From Larkinella punicea (GTDB taxonomy: Bacteria > Bacteroidota > Bacteroidia > Cytophagales > Spirosomataceae): 64,000 bases of DNA. The DNA is taken from the NCBI RefSeq assembly GCF_003334855.1, contig NZ_QOWE01000006.1, positions 248,001 to 312,000 on the forward strand, given 5' to 3'. Under the pieces are notes generated by a model. It was given only the letters and a program-made list of their open reading frames with translations, did not search any database and was not told where the DNA came from. The translations under genes and the position numbers were made by a program. Positions 33,855 to 42,829 of this stretch are shown piece after piece. The number at the start of each line of letters is the position of its first letter. Position 1 is the first letter of the stretch.

Positions 33855-34991
33855 ATGAAACGAATTTTTATTGGATTTTCGCTGCTTTTTATGATCTCCG
33901 CCGACGGTTTTACACAATCCATCAGTCAGGTTGTTGACGCCGTTCGGAGGCAATACGCACCTGATAAACGGGTGGCGATTTTCAATGTGGAAGCGGATTC
34001 ATCGGGCCAACTGACCGGTTTTACCAACCTGCCCGAAGCCAAACAGGCGCTGCTCGCTCAGCTAAAAGCAGCAGATGTGGCGATTGTCGATCAGATTCAG
34101 TTGTTGCCTGCGCCGGTTTTGGGCGAAAAGACCTACGCCATTGCTAATGTTTCCGTGGCCAATTTGCGTTCTAATGCCCGGAATGCCGCCGAACTGTCCA
34201 CACAGGCGCTGCTCGGAATGCCGCTGAAAGTCTGGGATAAAGACCGGGGCTGGTATCAGGTGCAAACGCCCGATCAATACATTGCCTGGACGGACGCGGG
34301 GGCCATCCAACTGATGACGAAAGCCGATTTTGAACAATGGCAGTCGGCCGAAAAAATCATCTATACGCGGCCTTTCGGGTTTGTTTACAGCGAACCGGGC
34401 AAACGATCCCAAACTGTATCCGACATTGTGGCCGGCAATACGCTGGTGCTGGTCGGAGAAAACCGGCAATATTTTCAGGTCCGGTATCCCGACGGCCGGA
34501 CGGGGTATGTTCCTAAACGGGAAGCCCAGCGGTTCGATCGGTGGAAAGAAACCGCCAAACCCACGGAAGAGTCTTTGGTCAGCACGGCGAAAAGCCTGAT
34601 GGGCATTCCGTATTTGTGGGGCGGCACGTCGGTGAAAGGCATGGATTGCAGCGGTTTTACCAAAACCGTTTACCTGCTCAACGGGCAGCAATTGTCGCGC
34701 GATGCGTCGCAGCAGGTGAACGAGGGCGAACTGATCGAAACGCCCAACAAAACCTTTGCTCAGCTCAAACCCGGCGACCTGCTGTTCTTCGGCGAACCCG
34801 CCACCGCCGATAAACCCGAGCGCGTGGTTCACGTCGCCATGTGGATTGGTAACAACGAGTTTATTCACGCATCGGGCCACATCCGGGTCACCAGCGTCGA
34901 TCCCACCGCTCCCAATTTCGATGCCTATGAGCTAAACCGGTTTCTGCGGGCAAAGCGGGTGATAAAAAATGAAATGATAAATATCAAATGA
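33855..34991 (+). CDS. NlpC/P60 (C40) murein endopeptidase with SH3-like domains, exported
   Basis: The 378-residue protein starts at 33855 with a signal peptide (MKRIFIGFSLLFMISADGFTQ). Two SH3b-like segments follow (about 95-165 and 170-240; VSVANLRSNARNAAEL and GYVPKRE). The C-terminal NlpC/P60 domain has the catalytic Cys in GMDCSGFTKTVY, His in VVHVAMWIG and a second His in FIHASGH. This is the YkfC-like layout; that family releases L-Ala-D-Glu from cut murein peptides, which fits the epimerase gene upstream. The last seven residues (NEMINIK) and the stop lie in the family B palindrome. Confidence 0.92.
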   Translation: MKRIFIGFSLLFMISADGFTQSISQVVDAVRRQYAPDKRVAIFNVEADSSGQLTGFTNLPEAKQALLAQLKAADVAIVDQIQLLPAPVLGEKTYAIANVSVANLRSNARNAAELSTQALLGMPLKVWDKDRGWYQVQTPDQYIAWTDAGAIQLMTKADFEQWQSAEKIIYTRPFGFVYSEPGKRSQTVSDIVAGNTLVLVGENRQYFQVRYPDGRTGYVPKREAQRFDRWKETAKPTEESLVSTAKSLMGIPYLWGGTSVKGMDCSGFTKTVYLLNGQQLSRDASQQVNEGELIETPNKTFAQLKPGDLLFFGEPATADKPERVVHVAMWIGNNEFIHASGHIRVTSVDPTAPNFDAYELNRFLRAKRVIKNEMINIK

Positions 34992-35069
34992 TAAATGATG
35001 AATGTAAAAGTGTTTTGAACGCGCCCGCCCACTTTTACATTCATCATTCATCATTTTACATTTATCATT
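34973..35069. repeat. Family B palindrome, overlapping a gene's 3' end
   Basis: The 40-bp arms (34973-35012 and 35030-35069) have three mismatches. The left arm contains the end and TGA stop of the NlpC/P60 gene; the right arm ends 16 bp before the AraC-type regulator start. Confidence 0.9.
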
Positions 35070-35085
35070 AAATTTAAAAACAACC

Positions 35086-35949
35086 ATGTCCACGCCCGTC
35101 CCGGTTTACCACCTTCAGGCTTTCCCCCGTCACGAGCCCAACGCGCTCTTTTACATGACGCGGCTGGAAAAACTGGTGCAGGAATTCAAGGGCATCGACA
35201 AACCGCATTCGCATACGTTTTACCTCGTGATGTGGATCATCAAAGGCAGCGGCACGCACACCATCGACTTCAAAACATATCCAATTGCGCCCCACCAGCT
35301 TTATTTTCTGACGCCGGGGCAGGTTCACAGTTGGCAGTTGTCCGACGATGTGGAAGGGTTCAATCTGTTTTTCGAAGCCAATTTTTTCCGCAGCCGGTTC
35401 GGAAACCGCTTGTTTCAGTATCCCTTTTTCCATTCTCACCAACACCAGCCCTTGCTGGAAGTCGCCGAAAAACCAGCCCTGTTCCGGGATTTGTTTCGCT
35501 ATGCCTGGCAGGAATACGACGCCCGGCTGCCAAACCGGACGGAGGTTTTTCTTTCGTTTGTCCACCTGCTGCTCGAAACCGCCAACCGGCTCTATACCGA
35601 AAAACAGGCCGATACCGATACGCATCTTTTCGACAAAATCCGGCAGTATGAGGAGTTGCTGGAGCAGCAGTTTTTAACGGTTCGGGAAGTGGCGGCCTAT
35701 GCCGAACAGATGCACCTGACGCCCAATTACCTCAATCACATCTGCAAAAAAGTGCTGGGAAAAACCGCCAGCCAGTTGCTGCATGAACGGCTGACCATCG
35801 AAGCGCAACGGCTGTTGACACATACCGCCCGGTCGGTGAAAGAAATCGGTTTTCTGCTGGGCTTCGACGATCCATCTTATTTTGTCCGGTTCTTTAAAAA
35901 ACACACCCGCCAAACACCCGCGGAGTTTCGCCAGTCGGTGGTTGCCTGA
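35086..35949 (+). CDS. AraC-family transcriptional regulator
   Basis: The 287-residue protein has an N-terminal cupin-like sensing domain (HSHTFYLVMWIIKGSGTHTI, LYFLTPGQVHSW). Its C-terminal double helix-turn-helix (about 190-285) includes LTPNYLNHICKKVLGKTASQLL and VKEIGFLLGFDDPSYFVRFF, ending FKKHTRQTPAEFR. The ligand and targets are unknown. Its leader contains the family B palindrome. Confidence 0.93.
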   Translation: MSTPVPVYHLQAFPRHEPNALFYMTRLEKLVQEFKGIDKPHSHTFYLVMWIIKGSGTHTIDFKTYPIAPHQLYFLTPGQVHSWQLSDDVEGFNLFFEANFFRSRFGNRLFQYPFFHSHQHQPLLEVAEKPALFRDLFRYAWQEYDARLPNRTEVFLSFVHLLLETANRLYTEKQADTDTHLFDKIRQYEELLEQQFLTVREVAAYAEQMHLTPNYLNHICKKVLGKTASQLLHERLTIEAQRLLTHTARSVKEIGFLLGFDDPSYFVRFFKKHTRQTPAEFRQSVVA

Positions 35950-36007
35950 TCGTTGATTTGTACCATAGCTGTCCGGTTCTGTCTTTTCGGAAGGAGGATT
36001 CATGACG

Positions 36008-36015
36008 TACCTTTG
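36008..36015 (+). promoter_or_regulatory. Possible -7 promoter element
   Basis: TACCTTTG matches TAnnTTTG and lies 53 bp before the DUF983 start. The -33 region (TTTT near 35983) is a weak match, so the call is tentative. Confidence 0.35.
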
Positions 36016-36068
36016 TTGCGTACCTGATGGCCGCCCGGCGGCAATTGGTACATTAACGTCCGCAAGCC

Positions 36069-36476
36069 ATGTTAAAAGATAATCGATTGTATAGCGTCGT
36101 GTTCAACAAATGTCCCCGTTGTCATCAGGGCGACTTTTTCATTACCAGCAGTGCCTACAGCCGCCGGTTTGATGAGATGCACGAAAACTGTTCGCATTGT
36201 GGGGAAGCGCTGATTCCCGAACCGGGATTCTATTGGGGTTCGATGTTTGTGAGTTACGCGTTTTACACGATCTACACCCTTCTCACCTTCTTCGTATTTG
36301 TGAGTTGGCTGAAGGTCGATCTGGATTATTACCTGATGGGGCTGGTGCCCACGCTGGTGATCCTGACGCCCTATTTTTTTCGTCTGGCGCGCCGTTCGTG
36401 GCTGACGTTCTTCATCGCCTACGACCCGCAGAAAAACCGGGAAGCCAGTGGGAAACACCTGAAGGTTTCGGCCTGA
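36069..36476 (+). CDS. DUF983 membrane protein
   Basis: The 135-residue protein has two CxxC pairs in its cytoplasmic N-terminal part (KCPRCHQGDFF and CSHCGE), suggesting a zinc ribbon. Two membrane helices follow (about 57-80 and 85-108). This is the DUF983 pattern, of unknown function. It ends against a strong palindrome shared with the convergent isomerase-like gene. Confidence 0.87.
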   Translation: MLKDNRLYSVVFNKCPRCHQGDFFITSSAYSRRFDEMHENCSHCGEALIPEPGFYWGSMFVSYAFYTIYTLLTFFVFVSWLKVDLDYYLMGLVPTLVILTPYFFRLARRSWLTFFIAYDPQKNREASGKHLKVSA

Positions 36477-36482
36477 AAAAGT

Positions 36483-36557
36483 CCTGACAGCGGTCGAAGA
36501 CCCTGTCAGCGGCAACCATCCATCCAGCCGCCGACAGGGTCTTCGACCGCTGTCAGG
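36483..36557. repeat. Family E palindrome (CCTGACAGCGGTCGAAGACCC), likely two-way terminator
   Basis: The 31-bp arms (36483-36513 and 36527-36557) have one mismatch, and the loop is 13 nt. It lies exactly between the stops of two convergent genes (36476 and 36560). A single arm of the same family lies at 40935-40965. Confidence 0.9.
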
Positions 36558-36559
36558 GC

Positions 36560-37396
36560 TTACTTCAAGCTCTGCAAATACGCTACGCTTTCCGGCATTT
36601 GCTCCATCGAGCGCGAGGATTCGTCTTCGATAAAGTAGTGTTTGACCCCCGATTTTTTGGCCTGCTTCATAATCTCGGCAATTCCCAGATCACCTTTGCC
36701 AATGGCAACGTTCGATTCCACGTCGACGTGGCCGGTGTTGTTGCCGGGCGTGCCGGGTTTGCGGTCTTTCAGGTGCATGAGCGGAAAGCGGTTCGGGTAT
36801 TTTTTCAGAAGCGCAACGGGGTCCTGACCGGGGTGTTTTACCCAGAACACATCCATTTCAAAGTTACAATAGCGAGGCTCCAGATTTTCGGCTAAATAAT
36901 CGAAAAACGTGCCGTCTTTGTAGGGCTGGAACTCGTAGCCGTGGATGTGGTAACAGAACAGAATCCCGTGGTCTTTCAGCAGTTTTCCGGCGGTGTTGAA
37001 CACATCGGCCGCCTTTTTGGCATCTTCCAGCGTAAAGACGTCGCCATTATGCGGAATCCAGGCACACATTACGTATTTGACGCCCAGTGCTTTGGCTTCG
37101 GCCAGTACCTTCGGGACATTGTTAGAAAGGTCCTCATAGGAAGCCCCGGTGCTGATCGGTTTCAGGCCGTTTTTTTCAACCAGTTTCCGAAATTCTGCGG
37201 GTTCCATTCCGTACGTTCCGGCCAGTTCGACTTCCCGAAAACCCATCTGGCGGACTTTCGCCAGCATTCCGGGAACATCTTTCGGGAATTGCTCCCGAAA
37301 ACTATACAATTGCAGGCCCACCGGCGACTTGGGTTGGGCAAAGGCCGAAGCGGTTAAACCGGCCACGAACAGGAGAGAGACTAGAAACGTTTTCAT
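36560..37396 (-). CDS. Exported sugar phosphate isomerase/epimerase-like TIM barrel
   Basis: The 278-residue protein has a signal peptide (MKTFLVSLLFVAGLTASAFAQ) and the xylose-isomerase-like barrel: VGLQLYSFREQFPKDVPGML, REVELAGTYGM, FCYHIHGYEFQP, NFEMDVFWVKHPGQDP and HYFIEDES. Metal-binding Glu, Asp and His positions are present. Such exported proteins are frequent in Bacteroidota and are probably sugar-modifying enzymes; the substrate is unknown. Confidence 0.87.
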   Translation of the reverse strand: MKTFLVSLLFVAGLTASAFAQPKSPVGLQLYSFREQFPKDVPGMLAKVRQMGFREVELAGTYGMEPAEFRKLVEKNGLKPISTGASYEDLSNNVPKVLAEAKALGVKYVMCAWIPHNGDVFTLEDAKKAADVFNTAGKLLKDHGILFCYHIHGYEFQPYKDGTFFDYLAENLEPRYCNFEMDVFWVKHPGQDPVALLKKYPNRFPLMHLKDRKPGTPGNNTGHVDVESNVAIGKGDLGIAEIMKQAKKSGVKHYFIEDESSRSMEQMPESVAYLQSLK

Positions 37397-37502
37397 GGGT
37401 TGTAGGAATCACGGAACGGGTAAGGTCGCTTTTAATCGACCATCCTAGTTAACCTTTTAATTGGTGTAATCCAACGGAGCCGGGCAATCGGTTCATACGG
37501 TT

Positions 37503-37904
37503 TTATTTTGCACTTCGTACTTTCTTCACGTCCTCCGCCGTAATGGCATCGGCTTTGTTTCCGAAACTGTTGCGAATGAAAGTCAGAACATCAGCGATTT
37601 CCTTGTCGGACAAAAAATCGTGGGCGGGCATCACATTGTCAAACGTTTCCCCGTTGATTTCGATCGGTTCCTGGAGTCCTTTCAGAATGACGTTGATCAG
37701 CCGGGTTTTGTCGCCCTGCACCCAGTCGGTCTGCTTCAGGGGCGGATTCAGGTTCGGAACGCCCCCGCCGTCGGCCTGGTGGCAGGTGAGGCAGTACTGT
37801 TCATACACCTGCTGGCCCGGCCCGGATTTTATCGCTGGTTTTTTATTTTGAGCAAAAACGGTTGTCGTCAGAAAAAAAAGACTCCATACAAACACAATTC
37901 TCAT
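37503..37904 (-). CDS. Small c-type cytochrome
   Basis: The 133-residue protein has a signal peptide (MRIVFVWSLFFLTTTVFAQ), one heme site CLTCH in YEQYCLTCHQADGGGVPNLNPPL and the distal Met in NVMPAHDFLSD. It is a class I-like mono-heme cytochrome. It is the last gene of a three-gene leftward set with the His-rich exported protein (33-nt gap) and a polytopic membrane protein, so it may pass electrons to or from them (inference). Confidence 0.9.
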   Translation of the reverse strand: MRIVFVWSLFFLTTTVFAQNKKPAIKSGPGQQVYEQYCLTCHQADGGGVPNLNPPLKQTDWVQGDKTRLINVILKGLQEPIEINGETFDNVMPAHDFLSDKEIADVLTFIRNSFGNKADAITAEDVKKVRSAK

Positions 37905-37937
37905 AACGCAAAGTTGACTTTTCGTAAAGATAGACGA

Positions 37938-39617
37938 TTAGAGCAAACCGTCCTTCACCTGCGTATCAAAAACGCCCGTCAGCACCTGCCCATTGCGTTT
38001 GACCTGCACCCAGATGCGATAATGGCCGGATCGGGGAAAAGCATACGGAAATTCGACCATGTTGTTGACCTTCATCGGGTGCGACATCGCGGGCATCCCC
38101 GCCAGCAACAACGCATTTTTCTCCGCTTCGGGCAACTGTTTCAGCCGGGCCACATAGCGGTCGATGCTGTCGCGGAACTGGGTGGCATCGGGATACTGAA
38201 ACCGGCGCGTGGTGTCGGCAATGCGGTCGACCAGAAAGGATTCGGCCGCCATCGAATACGTCCCCACCGGATGCAGGTGGATGTACACCGTGCCGTCGGA
38301 ACGGACAATGGCCGCGTGACCGCCCATCCCCAGATACGGTTCCAGGGGCGCGGGTTTGCCCTGGGCGTCGGCCAGGGCAAATTTGAGAACATAGGGTGTT
38401 CCGGTTTCCAACACGGCAGCCGGTTTGTCGGTCCAGAGCAGGGTCGAACCGTCGCTCAGCTTTGAACTGGCACCCGGTATGCCGCACAGCACCATGTCGT
38501 CGTCCAGATGCGGTACCCCCACGGCATTGGGTTTGACGCCCAGGGCTTCTGTCACCAGCCAGCTATCATCCGGGTCTGTTTCCACGCGATTTTTACCATT
38601 CGCTGCGGTTTTTTGGGAACGATCGGGAATCGTGATGGTGTCGGTCAGGGTTTCGGCAAAACCGCTGCGGAACACCACATCGGCATAGAGCAGATACTGG
38701 CCTGCGGGCAAATCGGGCAAGTTCGACTCAAACTGGTCGAGTTCTTTCCGGTCGGGGTGGAGGTGGGCGAAGGCATCGAGTCCGGGCGTTCGGGCCAGAA
38801 AAACATGCATCAGCTTGCCGTGATCCGGCACGATGAAACCCAGTCGACGGCGTTTGATGCCGCCTTCGGCAAAGTGCGAGGTGTCAATCCGGATCGCCAG
38901 CACCGGCTGTCCGTTGGCTGCTGCTTTGACGGTGGACTGAATGGGGGTCGGCGCATACAATTCGTGGTTACGATATTCATCCGCCCAACTCGTCCACCAT
39001 GTCCGCCAGCCGGTCAGGCCAACGCCCAGCAGAATGGCGGCAATGCCCATGCCGACCAGCCGCTTCCGGCGGTAGGAAGTGGGTACGGACTGACCCGGTT
39101 TCAGCGTTCCGTCGGCCAGGCTTGCCCCCACCGTCGTAATGAACAGGACAACGAGTAAAATGCCGAGAGCCGCCAAACCAACGCCGGTTCCGGTGGGCAT
39201 GGGCTCCATTTTGGTCGGAACCGAAAGAACCGGGGCCACCAGGGAGGCTTTTCCGTCGGGGCCGTCGATGTTCAGTTCGATGCTGGATGAGCCGGAATCC
39301 ATCATCCAGACGATGCCTTCGTAGCGGTTTTCACCCACGGGTTGAAGCTCGTCGTAAACCGGTGCCCCTTCGTCGCCAGACGAAAAATAGATGGGCCGTG
39401 CCAGAATGGACGACGCGCGGCCGCTTTCCACAAAAACCGTTACTTTGGCCGTTCCGGGCACCACATCCGGCGGAATAACGCTCACCAGCACCTGGTATTT
39501 TCCGGCCTGCTTCTGCACCAGCACCCCCGGACTACCGATGTGGGCGAGGGCAATGCGTGAATGCGTGAATGAGAGAATGAATGAATACAACAGTACCCGC
39601 ACCAGGAAGTTCTTCAT
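37938..39617 (-). CDS. Exported, membrane-anchored His-rich protein, unknown function
   Basis: The protein has about 559 residues from the ATG at 39617. A signal-like N-terminus (LLYSFILSFTHSRIALAHIG) is encoded by ATTC-type repeats. A beta-domain follows (about 25-125), then helices near 140-165 and 185-205, then two domains with paired-His motifs: HGKLMHVFLARTPGLDAFAH with HLHP, and GHAAIVRSDGTVYIHLHP. A C-terminal beta-domain ends in VQVKRNGQVLTGVFDTQV. HLHP-type motifs suggest metal binding, perhaps copper (inference). I do not recognise a named family. It is the middle gene of a putative operon. Confidence 0.75.
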   Translation of the reverse strand: MKNFLVRVLLYSFILSFTHSRIALAHIGSPGVLVQKQAGKYQVLVSVIPPDVVPGTAKVTVFVESGRASSILARPIYFSSGDEGAPVYDELQPVGENRYEGIVWMMDSGSSSIELNIDGPDGKASLVAPVLSVPTKMEPMPTGTGVGLAALGILLVVLFITTVGASLADGTLKPGQSVPTSYRRKRLVGMGIAAILLGVGLTGWRTWWTSWADEYRNHELYAPTPIQSTVKAAANGQPVLAIRIDTSHFAEGGIKRRRLGFIVPDHGKLMHVFLARTPGLDAFAHLHPDRKELDQFESNLPDLPAGQYLLYADVVFRSGFAETLTDTITIPDRSQKTAANGKNRVETDPDDSWLVTEALGVKPNAVGVPHLDDDMVLCGIPGASSKLSDGSTLLWTDKPAAVLETGTPYVLKFALADAQGKPAPLEPYLGMGGHAAIVRSDGTVYIHLHPVGTYSMAAESFLVDRIADTTRRFQYPDATQFRDSIDRYVARLKQLPEAEKNALLLAGMPAMSHPMKVNNMVEFPYAFPRSGHYRIWVQVKRNGQVLTGVFDTQVKDGLL

Positions 39618-39668
39618 TTTGAAAGGACACACCGTCTTACTTAACTTTTAACTCATAACTTTTAACTC

Positions 39669-40865
39669 TTAGCGTTGCACCCTTTTCATCCAGTTGCCCC
39701 ACAGCAACCCCACCCGGGCCGACCCGATGGCGCACAGAATGGCAATCCCGATGCCTTTCAAAAAGTCCGGGGTCGACTGCAACCAGTGGGGATGAAACTG
39801 GTGATGGTAGGGCCAGGTAGGATCTTCTCCGTACGACATGGAATCGGAAAAGAAAAAACCGTTTTGGGCGTAGGGAGATGTATGGAGAAATTCGCCGAAA
39901 TACCACTGAACCACCGTGATAACCAGCATAAAAACCGTGCCGGTGAGCGCGGCCAGAAGCCAGTCGTTGAGCTTGCCGCTACCAAATCGGTGGAGCAGTT
40001 TGTCGAGCACAAAACCGGGAATGACCAGCAAGAGTGGAAACATGAAGGCCTGGTAGTGGGTAATGGGGTTCAGAACCGGGCCAAGCCGGGGCGTGGCCGG
40101 GAAGAAAGGCAGAATCCAGCTCGGAATCAGCATCGTCAGCATGTAGGCAGCCGCCGTGAGGGTGATCGGATAGCGGAGTGACGACGCGCGGCCCACCGCC
40201 AGCAGGTAAAATGGAAACGCAATGCCGATGGTGATGTAGGAAGACGAATGGTGGGAAGCCCACTGCCCCAGTTTTTCGGCGAGCATCGTATACAGAATGC
40301 TCAACAGCAGACCGGCGGCAATGGTAAACATGATCTTAAGCCGCTGGGCCTGTTTCTTGTTCCATTCACTGTCTGACAAAAGGCCGTTGGTCACCCGGTT
40401 TTGCAACGCCAGCACGCCAATCATGGCCCCGAATTGTACGGTCATCATGCCAATCAGCAAAACCGTATGCGGAGGAGTCAGGATCTGGACGTCAAGGCCG
40501 TAGGTGTTGTGCCACCAGTCGTCGAAGGGCGCGGAGGTCAGCATGGTCAGGGCACCCCAAACGCAGTACATGGCACCCAGCGATCCGTAGAAAATGCCCC
40601 AGAACCGGACGGAACTGGTTCGCTCGGGGTTCCTTTTGGCGAAGGTCAACTGCAGAATCTTAAACCCGGAAAAAGCACCCGCCACGACGGCTCCAATGTA
40701 CATGAGCAGATGCGGGGGCGCAAACAGGCCGTCGCGGCCAATGCTCATGTGCCACATGATGTCCCAGAGCAGACCCCACACGATGCAGAGCGAGGAGAAC
40801 ACCACGGCGTAGATATACGTGGGGATTTTGGTCCGTATAACCGGAGGAGAAAGGGTGGCTTGCAT
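39669..40865 (-). CDS. Polytopic membrane protein with duplicated WH...PPH motif, unknown function
   Basis: The 398-residue protein (start at 40865; 23 upstream codons judged non-coding) has about eight or nine membrane helices. A motif occurs twice: D35..W38-H39-x3-G43-x-D45-x4-P50-P51-H52-x4-I57-G58, and D115..W118-H119-x3-G123-x-D125-x5-P131-P132-H133-x4-I138-G139. The C-terminal part has a His-rich exposed stretch (PYHHQFHPHW). Such placement of His and Asp suggests a metal or cofactor site near the membrane surface. It is the first gene of the set with the His-rich protein and the cytochrome. I cannot assign a family. Confidence 0.75.
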   Translation of the reverse strand: MQATLSPPVIRTKIPTYIYAVVFSSLCIVWGLLWDIMWHMSIGRDGLFAPPHLLMYIGAVVAGAFSGFKILQLTFAKRNPERTSSVRFWGIFYGSLGAMYCVWGALTMLTSAPFDDWWHNTYGLDVQILTPPHTVLLIGMMTVQFGAMIGVLALQNRVTNGLLSDSEWNKKQAQRLKIMFTIAAGLLLSILYTMLAEKLGQWASHHSSSYITIGIAFPFYLLAVGRASSLRYPITLTAAAYMLTMLIPSWILPFFPATPRLGPVLNPITHYQAFMFPLLLVIPGFVLDKLLHRFGSGKLNDWLLAALTGTVFMLVITVVQWYFGEFLHTSPYAQNGFFFSDSMSYGEDPTWPYHHQFHPHWLQSTPDFLKGIGIAILCAIGSARVGLLWGNWMKRVQR

Positions 40866-40934
40866 GAACGCGTTGTCGGTTAAAGGAATAAGGAGTAAAT
40901 ATAGGGAAAAGAGGGAATAAACCGGGCTGTTCAA

Positions 40935-40965
40935 CCGTTGTCAGGGTCTTTGACCGCTGTCAGGG
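40935..40965. repeat. Solo arm of family E
   Basis: GTCAGGGTCTTTGACCGCTG followed by TCAGGG matches one arm of the palindrome at 36483-36557 closely (GACAGGGTCTTCGACCGCTG), but no opposite arm is present. It lies between the divergent membrane-protein and DUF885 genes. Confidence 0.65.
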
Positions 40966-41023
40966 TTTTTGGCGGTTTATGGCTAACTTTCCGCTCTGAA
41001 CTTTTGCCGAATGCGATTCGATC

Positions 41024-42805
41024 ATGAAACTACTCCTTCTATCCGCTCTGCTCATGGCTTCGATGATGGCTTGTAACTCTAAAACCGGACAGGAAAACAC
41101 GGCTGCCAACGCCGATTTCGCAAAAACCGTCGACGATTATTACGAAGAACGCCTGAAGCTGTTCCCGATTGAAGCGACCTATCAGGGCGACAACCGCTAC
41201 AACGATTTGCTGCCCAACAGCATTTCGCAGGAATTTCTCGCCCGGACGAAAGCATTTTACACCGATTATCTCGACAAAATAAAAGCCTTTGATCGCGAAA
41301 AACTGTCGGATCAGGACAAAATTTCGTACGATATTCTGAAACGAGAGCTGGAACTGCAGTTGGATCAATTTAAGTTTCACCTCGAATACGTGCCATTTTC
41401 GCAGTTCGAAGGGCTGACGCTGTCGTTTGGTCAGTTGGGCAGCGGAGTGGGGGCGCAGCCATTCAAAACCGTCAAGGATTACGACGACTGGCTGAAGCGG
41501 GTTTCGGCCTTTCAGGTCTGGGGTGATACCGCCGTGGCCAATTTCCGGAAAGGCATGGCAACCGGCCTGATCTGGCCGAAAAGTCTGGTGGTGAAAATGA
41601 TTCCGCAGATGACCGATCTGGTGGTGACCGATCCGACCCAGAGTCTGTTTTACGGCCCGATCAAGAACCTGCCGAAAGACTTTAGCGAAGCGGATAAAAA
41701 CCGCCTGACAGCCGCGTATAAAAAGGCGATTCTGGAACAGATCGTGCCGACGTACAAAAAGCTGGGCGATTTTCTACAGCAGGAATACCTGCCCAAAGCG
41801 CGCACCACGTCGGGCATCGATGTCGTTCCGCAAGGACCAGACTTGTATAAAGAACTGGTCAAAACCTGGACGACCACCGACAAAACGCCGGAGGAAATCT
41901 ACCAGACCGGCCTGAAAGAAGTGGCCCGGATTCGGGGTGAAATGGAGAAAGTGAAAATGCAGGTGGGCTTTTCCGGTTCGCTGAATGATTTTTTCACCCA
42001 TCTCAAAACCGACCCGAAGTTTTATCCCTATAAACAGCCGAAAGACGTACTGGCGGCTTTCAACACGATTCTGGTGCGCATCGAGCCGAATCTGGCGAAG
42101 ATGTTCACCCAAACGCCGAAGTCGAAATTCGAAATCCGGCAGACGGAGAAATTCCGCGAAGCCTCGGCGAGTGCGGAATACAACCCGGCGTCGGCGGATG
42201 GCAGTCGCCCCGGTATTTTCTACGTTCCGATTCCGGATGCGGCTAAATTCAACGTTACGTCCGGCATGGAGTCATTGTTTCTGCACGAAGCCATTCCGGG
42301 CCACCACTACCAGGTTTCGTTGCAACAGGAAAACACGGATTTGCCGAAATTTCGGCGGTTTGCGTGGTATGGTGCCTACGGCGAAGGCTGGGCGTTGTAT
42401 TGCGAATCGCTGGGCAAGGAACTCGGCATTTACACCGATCCGTATCAGTACATGGGCGCGCTGAGCGACGAAATTCACCGGGCGATCCGGCTGGTGGTCG
42501 ATGTGGCGATTCATACCAAACAGATGACCCGCGAGGAAGCGATCAAGTATATGATGGACAACGAACCGATTGCGGAACAGGGCGCGGTGGCCGAAATTGA
42601 GCGGTATATGGCCATTCCGGCGCAGGCCTTGTCGTATAAAATCGGGGCGTTGAAAATCCGGGAATTGCGGGCCAAATACGAAAAACAACTGGGCGACCAG
42701 TTCAATCTGGCGGCTTTCCACGACGAATTCCTGAAAGACGGTTGTATGCCGCTGGATGTGCTGGAACACAAAATGGATGCCTGGGCCGACCGGCAGAAGA
42801 AGTAA
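41024..42805 (+). CDS. DUF885 family metallopeptidase-like lipoprotein
   Basis: The 593-residue protein has a lipobox (LLMASMMAC) and is helical throughout. The conserved zinc-type motif is HEAIPGHHYQ (in FLHEAIPGHHYQVSLQQE), with a later Glu in YGEGWALYCESLGKELG. DUF885 proteins resemble M32/M3-type gluzincins and are thought to be peptidases of the envelope. Length and C-terminus (DVLEHKMDAW) are normal for the family. It is followed by cvfB after 24 bp. Confidence 0.9.
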   Translation: MKLLLLSALLMASMMACNSKTGQENTAANADFAKTVDDYYEERLKLFPIEATYQGDNRYNDLLPNSISQEFLARTKAFYTDYLDKIKAFDREKLSDQDKISYDILKRELELQLDQFKFHLEYVPFSQFEGLTLSFGQLGSGVGAQPFKTVKDYDDWLKRVSAFQVWGDTAVANFRKGMATGLIWPKSLVVKMIPQMTDLVVTDPTQSLFYGPIKNLPKDFSEADKNRLTAAYKKAILEQIVPTYKKLGDFLQQEYLPKARTTSGIDVVPQGPDLYKELVKTWTTTDKTPEEIYQTGLKEVARIRGEMEKVKMQVGFSGSLNDFFTHLKTDPKFYPYKQPKDVLAAFNTILVRIEPNLAKMFTQTPKSKFEIRQTEKFREASASAEYNPASADGSRPGIFYVPIPDAAKFNVTSGMESLFLHEAIPGHHYQVSLQQENTDLPKFRRFAWYGAYGEGWALYCESLGKELGIYTDPYQYMGALSDEIHRAIRLVVDVAIHTKQMTREEAIKYMMDNEPIAEQGAVAEIERYMAIPAQALSYKIGALKIRELRAKYEKQLGDQFNLAAFHDEFLKDGCMPLDVLEHKMDAWADRQKK

Positions 42806-42829
42806 AAAGGGCTTGAAAAACCGTTTCGA

